From contig JABVCK010000002.1 in the NCBI GenBank assembly GCA_013540605.1, positions 1-32,338 on the forward strand: 32,338 nucleotides of DNA. Reading direction: 5' to 3'. Under the pieces are notes generated by a model that worked only from the letters and a program-made list of their open reading frames with translations, had not been told where the DNA came from and ran no database searches. This document shows, in pieces, positions 1-11,444 of this stretch (its first letter is position 1; every line of letters begins with the position of its first letter). The translations under genes and the position numbers were made by a program. The stretch is from Bacillota bacterium. GTDB taxonomy: Bacteria; Bacillota; Clostridia; Ch29.

Positions 1-128
1 TGCTTTATTATCCCTCTTGCCATTCCACATACTTCCTGTTAATCTTTTACATTATTCTGATAGCCCTTGCTATTACTACATTAAACCATAGTTATTTTAC
101 CAAAAAAATTTATACTTTCCTAGACAAT

Positions 129-174
129 AAAAAAGCCCGTCCCATCTGAGAGATCCGGGGAGCGGGCTTTTTTT
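129..174. terminator. Bidirectional hairpin terminator
   Basis: The arms AAAAAGCCCG (about 130-139) and CGGGCTTTTT (about 163-172) pair, and an A-run before and a T-run after let the hairpin end transcripts on either strand. No gene can be defined to its left in this window, so the gene it serves is unknown. Bases 1-128 show nothing else I can support. Confidence 0.7.
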
Positions 175-261
175 GTGTGTTTTGTAAGAGCGTCAGATCT
201 GAGGTATTCACGCAGCTGACAATCTCCTTCAGGATGGCTTTGTCTGTTCCGAGCTGCTGCC

Positions 262-444
262 ATGATTACCGCCACCCATTACACAGTGGAGTATGACGAA
301 GCCCGGGGCGCTTATAAGATCCGAAACATGGAGGCGCCGGTCTGTCCAGACTGTGGCCTGCTGCTCCTCTGGGGGGGAAGCATGGAAGCATGGGGACGGT
401 TCTTTTGCTTCCGCAGATCGCAGTCGGCAGATCGCAGATATTAG
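262..444 (+). pseudogene. Possible relic of a DUF6431-like zinc-motif protein
   Basis: A 60-codon open frame begins MITATHYTVEYDEARG and reaches a CPDCG zinc-knuckle-like motif near residue 28. From memory of the family, this resembles the start of DUF6431-type proteins, which are often linked to mobile DNA and continue with a second CxxC pair. Here the similarity stops after CPDCG. The frame then runs into a GGGGACGGTTCT motif (392-403) and the 7-nt repeat element, which encodes the low-complexity tail. No convincing ribosome binding site precedes the ATG. It is most likely a 5' fragment left after deletion or repeat insertion. The family assignment is recall only. Confidence 0.35.
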
Positions 445-490
445 ATCACAGGTCGCAGGTGCTAGGTGCTAGGTACTAGATTTTAGAGCC
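416..490 (+). repeat. Heptamer-periodic element 1 (10 units)
   Basis: Bases 416-485 divide without remainder into ten 7-nt units, such as gatcgca, gatcaca and ggtgcta, nearly all fitting G-N-T-N-N-N-A. A partial unit follows. Its first three units are the same as those of the element at 15049. It lies just downstream of a GGGGACGGTTCT motif and about 25 nt beyond the 3' end of the antitoxin-like gene. Confidence 0.85.
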
Positions 491-515
491 AAAATAGAAC
501 CACGAATATTAAAGT

Positions 516-728
516 CTAATTCCAGTTGATATCATTGTGGTCAACTGTTTCTCCGTTTGCAATTTCCTTATTGGCCTGTACAAGTCGCTCCCTTTCCACC
601 TGGGTCAATTTTGTAAAATCACGATCCCAAGCCAAGACCATTCTTTTAATAAATTCATATGCCAGCTTCTGCTCCTGTTCCGGCAGCATATCAAGCATAT
701 CAACTATCTCTTTTGATACTGGTGACAT
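516..728 (-). CDS. Antitoxin-like small protein
   Basis: A 70-residue acidic, helix-rich protein starting MSPVSKEIVDMLDMLP and ending in an acidic NGETVDHNDINWN tail. I chose the ATG at 728 because AAAGGAG sits 8 nt upstream; a longer frame to 761 lacks a site and overlaps the neighbouring relic. From memory, proteins of this shape (MLPE.EQ..A...IK..VLAWDPDFTKLT) are annotated as hypothetical or as antitoxins paired with RelE/ParE-type toxins. Consistent with that, a short toxin-like C-terminus ends at 742, overlapping the ribosome binding site of this gene. No intact toxin is present, so it appears to be an orphan. Function is inferred from context. Confidence 0.6.
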   Translation of the reverse strand: MSPVSKEIVDMLDMLPEQEQKLAYEFIKRMVLAWDRDFTKLTQVERERLVQANKEIANGETVDHNDINWN

Positions 729-741
729 ATTATCATCTCCT

Positions 742-798
742 TTACTTATAAATATCACCACGAGAACCTATATCTTTAATAACAAGAACTTGCTCATC
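742..798 (-). pseudogene. C-terminal relic of a RelE/ParE-type toxin
   Basis: In a minus frame different from guaA, about 18 codons read [18 protein letters not shown] and then a stop at 744-742. That ending (hydrophobic strand, then I-G-x-R-x-x-I-Y-K) resembles the last strand of RelE/ParE-superfamily toxins. The stop overlaps the AAAGGAG site of the antitoxin-like gene, as expected of a compact two-gene module. There is no start codon: the rest of the toxin is replaced by the 3' end of guaA, so a deletion probably fused guaA to the module. Confidence 0.45.
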
Positions 799-2335
799 AT
801 TCCCACTCAATGGTCCCGGGAGGCTTTGTGGTTATATCGTATACAACCCTGTTAATTCCCCTCACGTTGTTTATTATCCTGGAGGACATATTCTCCAATA
901 CGTCGTAGGGTATCTTTGCCCAATCCGCGGTCATCCCGTCCGAGCTTGTCACCGCCCTGATGGCCAGGACATGGTCGTAGGTTCTTTCGTCTCCCATTAC
1001 CCCAACGGTTTTCACATCCAGAAGCACCGCGAAGTACTGCCAGATTTCCCTGTCCAGCCCGGCATTTTTGACCTCTTCCCGTACTATGGCGTCTGCCTCC
1101 TTCAGCATATCCAGTTTTTCCCGGGTAATATCCCCTATTAATCTTATGGCAAGTCCCGGTCCTGGGAACGGCTGGCGCCATACCAGCTCCTCGGGCATTC
1201 CCAAATCCCTGCCCACTTCCCTTACCTCATCCTTAAAAAGAGAGCGCAACGGCTCAATAAGGGATAATTTCATGTCCTCGGGCAGCCCTCCCACATTATG
1301 GTGGCTCTTTATTACCGCAGCCACCTTGTTCCCGCTCTCTATTACGTCGGGATATATGGTACCCTGCACGAGGAAGTCTGTCTTGCCAAGCCGGTTGGCT
1401 TCCTCTTCAAACACCCGGATAAATTCCTCGCCGATTATCTTCCTCTTATGCTCCGGATCCTCTACACCCTCCAACCTTCTGAGGAATCTCTCCCTGGCAT
1501 CAACCTTTATAAGATTCATACCGAATTTATCCCTGAAAACCTGTACAACCTGCTTTTCCTCGTCCTTGCGCAGGAGCCCATGGTCAACAAATATGCAGGT
1601 AAGCTGGCTCCCAACGGCTTTGTTCACCAGTACCGCCGCAACCGAAGAATCAACACCCCCGCTCAACGCACAGATGACCTTTTTGTCCTTTACCTTTTGC
1701 CTTATCTCCTTCACCTGATCCTCGATAAATGTATTCATGTCCCACGAAGGAGAACACCCGCAGATATCAAACACAAAGTTCGCCAGCACATCCTTCCCGA
1801 TGGGAGTATGCTCGACTTCCGGGTGGAACTGCACTGCATAAAGGCGCTTTTCCTCATTCATCATCGCTGCCACAGGACAGTTCTTTGTAAAGGCCGTTAT
1901 CCTGAAACCCTCGGGCGGTGTTTCTATATAATACGTGTGGCTCATCCAGCAAACCGCCTCCGGGTCCATGTTCTTAAAGAGGTGGGAGCGTTCCTCAATG
2001 TTCATATAGGTCTTCCCGTATTCCCTGGCCGACGCGCTCCTCACTTCTCCTCCAAGCACATGCGCCATAAGCTGGGCACCGTAGCATATGCCCAACACCG
2101 GTATCCCCATTTCAAATACTTCCCTGTCGCATACCGGTGCATTATCGTCGAAAACACTGCTTGGCCCCCCGGTGAATATAATACCCCTGGGGTTTTTCTC
2201 AAGAATCTCTTCAGGAGTGATATCAAAGGTCACTACCTCGCTGTAGACCTTAAGATCCCTAACTCTTCTTGCAATAAGCTGATTGTACTGGCCTCCAAAA
2301 TCGAGTACCAGTATTTTGTCCAAAGGCTGCGACAT
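797..2335 (-). CDS. guaA: GMP synthase (glutamine-hydrolysing)
   Basis: Converts XMP to GMP using glutamine and ATP, the last step of guanine nucleotide synthesis in the cytosol. The N-terminal class I glutamine amidotransferase domain has GICYG (nucleophile Cys near residue 84) and FHPEV with its His. The central ATP-pyrophosphatase domain has the PP-loop SGGVDSS near residue 230. The C-terminal dimerisation domain ends in TIEWE. Length (512 aa) is typical. Three ATGs in a row occur at 2341, 2338 and 2335; I prefer 2335 because the GAAAGGGG site then lies 7 nt away. It follows guaB by 15 nt and is surely cotranscribed with it. No terminator separates it from the toxin-antitoxin remnant downstream. 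Confidence 0.98.
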   Translation of the reverse strand: MSQPLDKILVLDFGGQYNQLIARRVRDLKVYSEVVTFDITPEEILEKNPRGIIFTGGPSSVFDDNAPVCDREVFEMGIPVLGICYGAQLMAHVLGGEVRSASAREYGKTYMNIEERSHLFKNMDPEAVCWMSHTYYIETPPEGFRITAFTKNCPVAAMMNEEKRLYAVQFHPEVEHTPIGKDVLANFVFDICGCSPSWDMNTFIEDQVKEIRQKVKDKKVICALSGGVDSSVAAVLVNKAVGSQLTCIFVDHGLLRKDEEKQVVQVFRDKFGMNLIKVDARERFLRRLEGVEDPEHKRKIIGEEFIRVFEEEANRLGKTDFLVQGTIYPDVIESGNKVAAVIKSHHNVGGLPEDMKLSLIEPLRSLFKDEVREVGRDLGMPEELVWRQPFPGPGLAIRLIGDITREKLDMLKEADAIVREEVKNAGLDREIWQYFAVLLDVKTVGVMGDERTYDHVLAIRAVTSSDGMTADWAKIPYDVLENMSSRIINNVRGINRVVYDITTKPPGTIEWE

Positions 2336-2350
2336 CATCATACCCCTTTC

Positions 2351-3826
<1,476 letters not shown>

Positions 3827-3881
3827 TTATTAGAATCAACCGCCAATCAATAAGTATTACTAACCGTTTTATATTCTATGT

Positions 3882-3910
3882 ATTATAGACAAATATCATT
3901 TTTTTGTCAA
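3882..3910 (-). promoter_or_regulatory. Consensus sigma-A promoter of guaBA
   Basis: On the minus strand TTGACA (3910-3905), a 17-nt spacer and TATAAT (3887-3882) match the sigma-A consensus exactly. Transcription should begin near 3875, giving a leader of about 67 nt before guaB. I see no purine riboswitch or attenuator in this short leader. Confidence 0.85.
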
Positions 3911-3973
3911 ATGATTTTAGCAGAAGGAATCCTTATGTTTTTGGATAATATAATATCAATTGAGGTGATGAAT

Positions 3974-4132
3974 ATGATGGTGCTAAGAGCCTTCGGCGGT
4001 TTTACGTTTGTCGTATATTTTGTTTTTATGTTGTATCTCGTTTACTTGTTCCATACACTGGCCATGTCAAACAAGCGTATTGCGGAAGCCCTGGAAAGAA
4101 TTATGGAAGACATATCAAAAAAAAACAGGTAA
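3974..4132 (+). CDS. Small single-helix membrane protein, unknown
   Basis: A 52-residue protein, MMVLRAFGGF..., with one hydrophobic segment (about residues 8-28, rich in Phe, Val, Tyr and Leu). A charged, helix-forming tail follows (NKRIAEALERIMEDISKKNR), probably cytoplasmic. I chose the ATG at 3974 because GAGGTG lies 6 nt upstream; the longer frame from 3878 would run through the guaB promoter. It is transcribed divergently from guaB, and TA-rich sequence at about 3945-3957 could be its -10 region. I do not recognise the family. Its place ahead of two coat-like genes makes a sporulation link possible but unproven. Confidence 0.55.
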   Translation: MMVLRAFGGFTFVVYFVFMLYLVYLFHTLAMSNKRIAEALERIMEDISKKNR

Positions 4133-4260
4133 ATAGCCTGTGATTCCCCGTATTGTTTCCAATATAGGCGTTTCATGCATCGGCGAACTATAATTTCCCT
4201 AAATAAAAAAGTGCTAAAAGCGAATAATATAATCAGAAAATAACGCAAGGAGGTCGGCTA

Positions 4261-4491
4261 ATGCAAAGGTTTACCAACTCAAGTGATATTGAGCAGCTGT
4301 CATCCAGGAACCTTTCCATTCTTGATGACCAACTGGCACAGGAATCGATCATGGCCCTTAAACTGCGCAAGTATTCCAAGCAGTGTCAGGATTCCGAACT
4401 GAAAAACCTGTGCAACCGCTTGGCAGAAAAGCACAAAGACCATTACAATACGCTGCTCAATTATATGAACTCCCACGACATAAATCGCTAA
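4261..4491 (+). CDS. Ferritin-like/coat-associated small protein
   Basis: A 76-residue, mostly helical protein preceded by AAGGAGGTCGGCTA. The sequence (SSRNLSILDDQLAQESIMALKLRKYSKQCQD...LAEKHKDHYNTLLNYMN) has the helix-turn-helix, His/Glu-rich look of half of a rubrerythrin-like bundle. It matches my memory of small proteins encoded directly before CotF-family genes in Clostridia. Only 12 nt separate it from the next gene, whose ribosome site lies in the gap, so the two are coexpressed and may form a complex. An oxygen-binding di-iron site is not evident. The 128 bp upstream hold no coding sequence or clear sporulation promoter. Confidence 0.7.
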   Translation: MQRFTNSSDIEQLSSRNLSILDDQLAQESIMALKLRKYSKQCQDSELKNLCNRLAEKHKDHYNTLLNYMNSHDINR

Positions 4492-4503
4492 GGAGGCTGC
4501 TTC

Positions 4504-4779
4504 ATGAACGGTGTTGACTATTTTGGAGATAGGGAGATATTAAACGACCTTCTGATTTCGGAAAAACACATTTCCAACTCCTATAACAATCATATAGGAG
4601 AGGCCACAACCCAGCCCTTCCGTAAGATCCTGGAAAACATACTTATCGATACCCATGAGATGCACTCGGAAGTCTGGGATTCAATGCTGAAGAGAGGTTG
4701 GTATAAAACCAAGAATGCAAACAGCCAGGATATAAAGATGATCAGAAAAAAATATGAGCGGATAGCAGAGGATTTATAA
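4504..4779 (+). CDS. Spore coat protein, CotF family
   Basis: A 91-residue protein with the CotF-family core: D-x-x-I-L-N-D-L-L-I-S-E-K near the start, a central THEMHSEVWDSM helix, and the hallmark RGWY at about residues 69-72. Family members are small helical proteins found in the spore coat or in sporulating Clostridia. It has an AAGGAGG site just upstream and forms a pair with the preceding gene. A strong bidirectional terminator follows directly. The gene is strong evidence that the organism makes endospores. Confidence 0.85.
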   Translation: MNGVDYFGDREILNDLLISEKHISNSYNNHIGEATTQPFRKILENILIDTHEMHSEVWDSMLKRGWYKTKNANSQDIKMIRKKYERIAEDL

Positions 4780-4787
4780 GATATACG

Positions 4788-4837
4788 AAGAGGGCAAGAA
4801 AGAGCGAGGTTTCAACCTCGCTCTTTCTTGCCCTCTT
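4788..4837. terminator. 24-bp perfect bidirectional terminator
   Basis: Bases 4788-4811 and 4814-4837 are perfect reverse complements (24 bp, tiny loop). They lie between convergent cotF-like and dapB genes, with A-rich and T-rich ends on both sides. The last base overlaps the dapB stop codon. It should end transcription from both directions. Confidence 0.9.
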
Positions 4838-5601
4838 TAGTTTGCTGAATTAATTACATCTTCCATACTGTACAATCCTTTGCCCTTTCCCACGATGAAC
4901 TTGGCCGCGTCAACGGCACCTATCGCAAAGGTCCTGTCGGATATTGTGCTGTGTTTTAATTCCAGCACCTCATTGCTCCCTGCGAACAAAATCACGTGTT
5001 CACTTTTTATCCCGCCGCCCCTGACGGAATGGATACCGATTTCTTTCTTATCCCTTGCCTTGCTCTCGTTTTTACGACCGAACACGGAGGATTTGCTGTT
5101 GCCCAGCACCCTGTTAATCTCTCCGGCAATCATGTATGCAGTCCCGCTGGGAGCATCCAGCTTTTTATTGTCATGCCTTTCTATCAGTTCAATATCAAAG
5201 GTTTCGTTAAGTATCGAAGCCGCTTTTTTTGCAAAATCCAGCAGTATATTGACCCCGATGGAAGTATTCGCCGAATAGAAAACCGGGATTTTTTGCGCCG
5301 CCCTTTTTATGGAATCCATTTCTTCGCCTGAATAGCCCGTAGTACCAAGCACCAGCGGGATGTTATTATTTATCCCGAAATCCAGCAACCCTTCGAGGTA
5401 CGAGGGATGGGAAAAATCTATTACAACGTTGCCCTTGCCCTTCAGTTCTGAAAAGTCCTTGTACACCGGAAAGCCGTTGTTGAATTTGCCAGGACTGCGA
5501 TCTATACCGGCGATGACCTGTATTTCCGGGTCCCCTTGGGCCTGTTTGGCAATTTCCTGCCCCATATGACCGTTACAGCCGCATATTATAAGTTCTATCA
5601 A
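4837..5601 (-). CDS. dapB: 4-hydroxy-tetrahydrodipicolinate reductase
   Basis: Reduces hydroxy-tetrahydrodipicolinate with NAD(P)H in the diaminopimelate/lysine pathway, which also feeds dipicolinate for spores. The N-terminal nucleotide-binding GCNGHMG is at residues 8-14. The catalytic stretch ERHDNKKLDAPSGTA starts at residue 141, with H143 and K147 in the expected positions; the second His of the usual His-His pair is Asp here. Length (254 aa) is normal. The start codon is TTG at 5601, behind a GGGGGCGG site; no ATG in frame fits better. It stands alone between two hairpins. Confidence 0.95.
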   Translation of the reverse strand: MIELIICGCNGHMGQEIAKQAQGDPEIQVIAGIDRSPGKFNNGFPVYKDFSELKGKGNVVIDFSHPSYLEGLLDFGINNNIPLVLGTTGYSGEEMDSIKRAAQKIPVFYSANTSIGVNILLDFAKKAASILNETFDIELIERHDNKKLDAPSGTAYMIAGEINRVLGNSKSSVFGRKNESKARDKKEIGIHSVRGGGIKSEHVILFAGSNEVLELKHSTISDRTFAIGAVDAAKFIVGKGKGLYSMEDVINSAN

Positions 5602-5629
5602 TGAAATGCCGCCCCCTTATATTAGAATC

Positions 5630-5657
5630 GGGGCTACCCTTTATGACGGGTAGCCCC
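5630..5657 (-). terminator. Hairpin after groEL
   Basis: A 10-bp stem (GGGGCTACCC at 5630-5639 with GGGTAGCCCC at 5648-5657) lies 16 nt past the groEL stop. The following minus-strand bases are only moderately U-rich, so it may act partly as an mRNA 3' stabiliser. dapB starts 29 nt beyond, so some readthrough into dapB is possible. Confidence 0.65.
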
Positions 5658-5672
5658 TGTTTCCATTTTGTC

Positions 5673-7325
<1,653 letters not shown>

Positions 7326-7610
7326 TTACTCAACTATTGCCAGGATATCGTTCTGTCTGAGAATCAGGTATTCCTGATCATCCTTCTTAATCTCCGTACC
7401 TGCGTATTTTGAATATATTACCCTGTCTCCTACCTTTACTTCCAGCGGAATCCTCTTGCCGTCCACCATCTCGCCGCTTCCTACAGCGAGCACTTCACCT
7501 TCCTGGGGTTTTTCCTTGGCGGTATCCGGCAGAACTATACCGCTCTTGGTGGTTTCCTGCTTCTCCAGAACCTTGATAACGACCCTGTCACCTAGTGGTT
7601 TAATGTTCAT
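7326..7610 (-). CDS. groES: Co-chaperonin GroES (10 kDa)
   Basis: Lid of the GroEL chamber. It has 94 residues, the usual size, starting [14 protein letters not shown], with a mobile-loop segment [18 protein letters not shown] near residues 18-35. The ATG at 7610 follows a TAAGGAGGG site. It is the first gene of the groESL operon, with a perfect CIRCE operator in its leader. Confidence 0.99.
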   Translation of the reverse strand: MNIKPLGDRVVIKVLEKQETTKSGIVLPDTAKEKPQEGEVLAVGSGEMVDGKRIPLEVKVGDRVIYSKYAGTEIKKDDQEYLILRQNDILAIVE

Positions 7611-7656
7611 GAATAACCCTCCTTACTTATATATATAGTTATTTGTTTCCTGTTTA

Positions 7657-7683
7657 TTAGCACTCACCTTTAGCGAGTGCTAA
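7657..7683 (-). promoter_or_regulatory. CIRCE operator (HrcA site)
   Basis: TTAGCACTC, nine bases, then GAGTGCTAA: an exact match to the CIRCE inverted repeat bound by the heat-shock repressor HrcA in Firmicutes. It lies between the -10 box (7700-7695) and groES, so HrcA should repress groESL until heat or unfolded protein relieves it. hrcA itself is not in the window. Confidence 0.97.
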
Positions 7684-7694
7684 TCACAGTTAAT

Positions 7695-7723
7695 ATAATA
7701 TAAAAAGCCAGATGAGTAATCAA
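7695..7723 (-). promoter_or_regulatory. Sigma-A promoter of groESL
   Basis: On the minus strand TTGATT (7723-7718), a 17-nt spacer and TATTAT (7700-7695) form a good sigma-A promoter just ahead of CIRCE. The -35 hexamer is exactly the loop of a terminator-like hairpin, and the -10 lies in its T-tract. Confidence 0.75.
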
Positions 7724-7737
7724 ACTCAATTCTGGCT
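7706..7737 (-). terminator. Hairpin ending the glycosylase transcript
   Basis: AGCCAGA (7706-7712) pairs with TCTGGCT (7731-7737), and TGAGT (7713-7717) pairs with ACTCA (7724-7728), around a six-base loop. On the minus strand a run of five T followed by A/T sequence comes next, a standard intrinsic terminator about 100 nt after the upstream gene. The 95 nt before it (7740-7834) are AT-rich with no feature. Confidence 0.7.
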
Positions 7738-7834
7738 AATTTTCACATATATGCGGGTAATTTTGTCCACCATCGGCGAATAAGTCGCTATATCTTTATA
7801 TATTTCTCTATTTATCCATATATTGCTTTATTTT

Positions 7835-8719
7835 TCATCTTGAACCGGATAATTCCCTCCCAAACAGCTCCCTTATATAATAAAACAGGTACTGCTGGGC
7901 AAAACCCGCAAGGTTCCCGAACTTCTCCGATGCATATTCCTGAATCCTGCCAAGGCCGGCATCCTCCTTAATGTAGAAGTGCTCCATGACTCTCTTTACC
8001 CATACATCAACCGGAAAAGCATCATACTTATGCATAGAAAACAGGAGTACGCAGTCGGCCACCTTGGGTCCTACCCCCCTCAGTTCCATAAGGCTTTTCC
8101 TTGCATGCACCGTATCCATTTCCCTTATCCCGTCCAGATCAACTTCACCGCCGGACACCCTGCGCGCCGCATCAATTATGTAAGGAGCCCGGAATCCGCA
8201 GCCGCAGGAACGCACCTCGTCCTCGGAGAGGGACGCTATCGTCCCGGGTCCGGGAAAACTATAGTATTCGGCCCCGCTTGCTTTGCGCCTTTCCCCGTAA
8301 CAGGCGCACAAGCTCTCCACCGTACGCATTATCCTGGGTATGCGGTTGTTTGCCGATATTATGAAAGACACCAGCGTTTCCCAGATGTCCTGGTTAAGTA
8401 TCCTTATCCCATACCCGAACTCAACGGCCCTCTTCAAAACCTCGTCTTCCGCCAGCCTGCTTTTGATCTGCCCGTAATCCCTGTCCAAATCAAAATACTT
8501 CCTCCAGGTACTATTGAATTCCTGTACGGTGGCTCCCTGAAGCATGATACTTGAGCTGTCCTTTCTCACCGTCAAAAGCCTCCCCATGGCAACCCCCCTA
8601 TAGCTTCCATCATCCTGGCGGTGCCACCGGAAACACTGGCCGCATTCGAATACATGCATGGGCTCAAAATCTTCTGCATTTTTCAGGAGTATTCCATCAC
8701 CGGTTTCAATTATCTCCAA
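7835..8719 (-). CDS. ogg: 8-oxoguanine DNA glycosylase, OGG1 type
   Basis: Removes oxidised guanine from DNA and nicks the abasic site (base excision repair). The N-terminal OGG domain has FECGQCFRW. The helix-hairpin-helix ELRGVGPKVADC carries the catalytic Lys (about residue 219), and FPVDVW carries the Asp 19 residues later, the same spacing as in OGG1. The family is common in Clostridia. I chose the TTG at 8719 because AAGGGAGG lies 7 nt upstream. An upstream GTG/ATG extension to 8776 would translate a repeat element and shows no domain similarity. The result is 294 aa, close to family size. Confidence 0.9.
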   Translation of the reverse strand: MEIIETGDGILLKNAEDFEPMHVFECGQCFRWHRQDDGSYRGVAMGRLLTVRKDSSSIMLQGATVQEFNSTWRKYFDLDRDYGQIKSRLAEDEVLKRAVEFGYGIRILNQDIWETLVSFIISANNRIPRIMRTVESLCACYGERRKASGAEYYSFPGPGTIASLSEDEVRSCGCGFRAPYIIDAARRVSGGEVDLDGIREMDTVHARKSLMELRGVGPKVADCVLLFSMHKYDAFPVDVWVKRVMEHFYIKEDAGLGRIQEYASEKFGNLAGFAQQYLFYYIRELFGRELSGSR

Positions 8720-8739
8720 GAAAGTGCCTCCCTTCATAT

Positions 8740-8788
8740 GGAGATGAGAGGTCAGCTCCCACATCCCGCCTCCCACTTCTCACATCTC
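8740..8788 (-). repeat. Heptamer-periodic element 9 (G-rich variant, 7 units)
   Basis: Seven consecutive 7-nt units, read on the minus strand as gagatgt, gagaagt, gggaggc, gggatgt and so on. The unit sequence differs from the other elements (roughly G-R-G-R-N-G-T), but the 7-nt period is the same. It overlaps the stop codon of the upstream PTS gene (8789-8787) and ends about 20 nt before the glycosylase start. Confidence 0.6.
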
Positions 8789-9809
8789 AATCGGGCAGCT
8801 TCATATCACCCGGCTTTATCATCCCGGTTTTCCTCATAATCTCGGAAATCAAAAGGGTCAAACCCGCCGGCGCAATGAAATGGAGCAGCAGGATTTTAAA
8901 AATAACCGCCCCGCCGGCTCCCATGACCGCTACGGTGCCGAACTGCCCAACCAGGCCGCTTGTCCCCATACCGGCGCCCACCGGATTGTTTTGCATTTGG
9001 AATACCGTTGTGGCAAAGGGGCCCAGAATGGCCGACGCCAGGGTGGGAGGTATCCATATAAGGGGGTTTTTAACGATGTTGGGAATCTGGAGCATCGAAG
9101 TACCAAGTCCCTGGGACAGCAGTCCTCCCCAGCCGTTCTCCCTGTAACTGGCCACGGCAAAGCCTATCATCTGTGTCGAGCATCCGACGGTTGCGGCGCC
9201 CGCAGCGAGCCCCCCCAGCTGGAGCATTATTGCCAGGGCCGCGCTGCTGATCGGCAGGGTGAGTATCATGCCCATCACCACAGAAATCAGTATGCCCATC
9301 GGGATGGGCCGGAGTTCCGTCGCCCACATAATCCACCTGCCCAGGCCCGTCATAACCGATGCTATGGCCGGCCCCACCGCTGCTCCGGCCAGTACCCCCG
9401 TTACTATTGTAGTGGCCGGAGTCACTATAATGTCAACCTTGGTTTCCTTTGAGACCAGCTTGCCGAATTCAGCGCCCACAACCGCCGCCACAAATGCCCC
9501 CGCAGGACCGCCCAGCTGGTTGCCCGCCATGCCGGTCAGCGTAGAAGCAAACAGCACCAGGGGCGGCGCCTGCAGACCGTAGGCAACGGCCACCGCTATG
9601 GCCGGACCTGTCATGTCCTTTGCAAGGGAATAGACCGTTTCATACAGAAAGGGGATATGCAGCTGTTCACCGATTACTTTAAGTATAAGTCCGATTATAA
9701 GCGATGCAAACAGCCCCTGGGCCATAGACCCCAGAGCTTGAACTCCGTACCTTTGCAGCGAAATTTCAATATTTTTTCTTTTCAGCAGGCCTTCCTTCTT
9801 TTCCTTCAT
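8787..9809 (-). CDS. PTS transporter, EIIC-like (PTS_EIIC_2)
   Basis: A 340-aa integral membrane protein with about nine to ten hydrophobic segments and a conserved-looking TPATTIVTGVLAGAAVGP stretch and NNPVGAGMGTSGLVGQFG loop. These fit the PTS_EIIC_2 family of stand-alone EIIC-like permeases. The substrate is unknown and no EIIA, EIIB or EIID gene is adjacent, so phosphotransfer partners, if any, lie elsewhere. The ATG at 9809 has GAGGTGAAG upstream. Two overlapping inverted repeats at 9836-9873 are candidate operators. The gene is followed by a repeat element that overlaps its stop. Confidence 0.85.
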   Translation of the reverse strand: MKEKKEGLLKRKNIEISLQRYGVQALGSMAQGLFASLIIGLILKVIGEQLHIPFLYETVYSLAKDMTGPAIAVAVAYGLQAPPLVLFASTLTGMAGNQLGGPAGAFVAAVVGAEFGKLVSKETKVDIIVTPATTIVTGVLAGAAVGPAIASVMTGLGRWIMWATELRPIPMGILISVVMGMILTLPISSAALAIMLQLGGLAAGAATVGCSTQMIGFAVASYRENGWGGLLSQGLGTSMLQIPNIVKNPLIWIPPTLASAILGPFATTVFQMQNNPVGAGMGTSGLVGQFGTVAVMGAGGAVIFKILLLHFIAPAGLTLLISEIMRKTGMIKPGDMKLPD

Positions 9810-9835
9810 CTAAGCTTCACCTCGCACAAAATTTC

Positions 9836-9873
9836 CATTGTCACCGACAATGTAAAGATAAATGTTTTTACAT
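9836..9873 (-). promoter_or_regulatory. Overlapping inverted repeats upstream of the PTS gene
   Basis: CATTGTC-ACC-GACAATG (9836-9852) is a 7-bp-arm palindrome. ATGTAAA-N10-TTTACAT (9850-9873) is a second one sharing its edge. They sit 27 nt upstream of the PTS start, where a repressor or activator would act. I do not recognise the regulator, and the promoter itself is not clear. Confidence 0.4.
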
Positions 9874-9931
9874 GTGTCTTGTCACCTATATATGATACCA
9901 CTGCCCTGCCGAAAAGAAAAGCAGAAATATT

Positions 9932-9957
9932 AAAGGCAGGCCCTTGGGCCTGCCTTT
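9932..9957. terminator. Terminator after gdhA
   Basis: AAAGGCAGGCCC (9932-9943) and GGGCCTGCCTTT (9946-9957) form a 12-bp stem 38 nt past the gdhA stop, followed on the minus strand by TTTAATATTT. Confidence 0.85.
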
Positions 9958-9994
9958 ATTCTATCCTATAATGAGTTTGCTGATGCTGTATTCT

Positions 9995-11363
<1,369 letters not shown>

Positions 11364-11379
11364 ATAGGCTTCCTTTCCT

Positions 11380-11408
11380 ATAATACAACACATTTTTTAA
11401 TATTTCAA
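11380..11408 (-). promoter_or_regulatory. Sigma-A promoter of gdhA
   Basis: On the minus strand TTGAAA (11408-11403), 17 nt, TATTAT (11385-11380). The predicted start is about 45 nt before the ATG. Confidence 0.75.
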
Positions 11409-11444
11409 TAAATTTTTGAAACAGTTCTCTAAAATATCCTAATC

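Noticed and set aside
4133-4260. A promoter for sporulation sigma factors before the coat-like genes
   Set aside because: The stretch is AT-rich with loose matches only, and I could not find a -35/-10 pair for sigma E, G or K that stood out.
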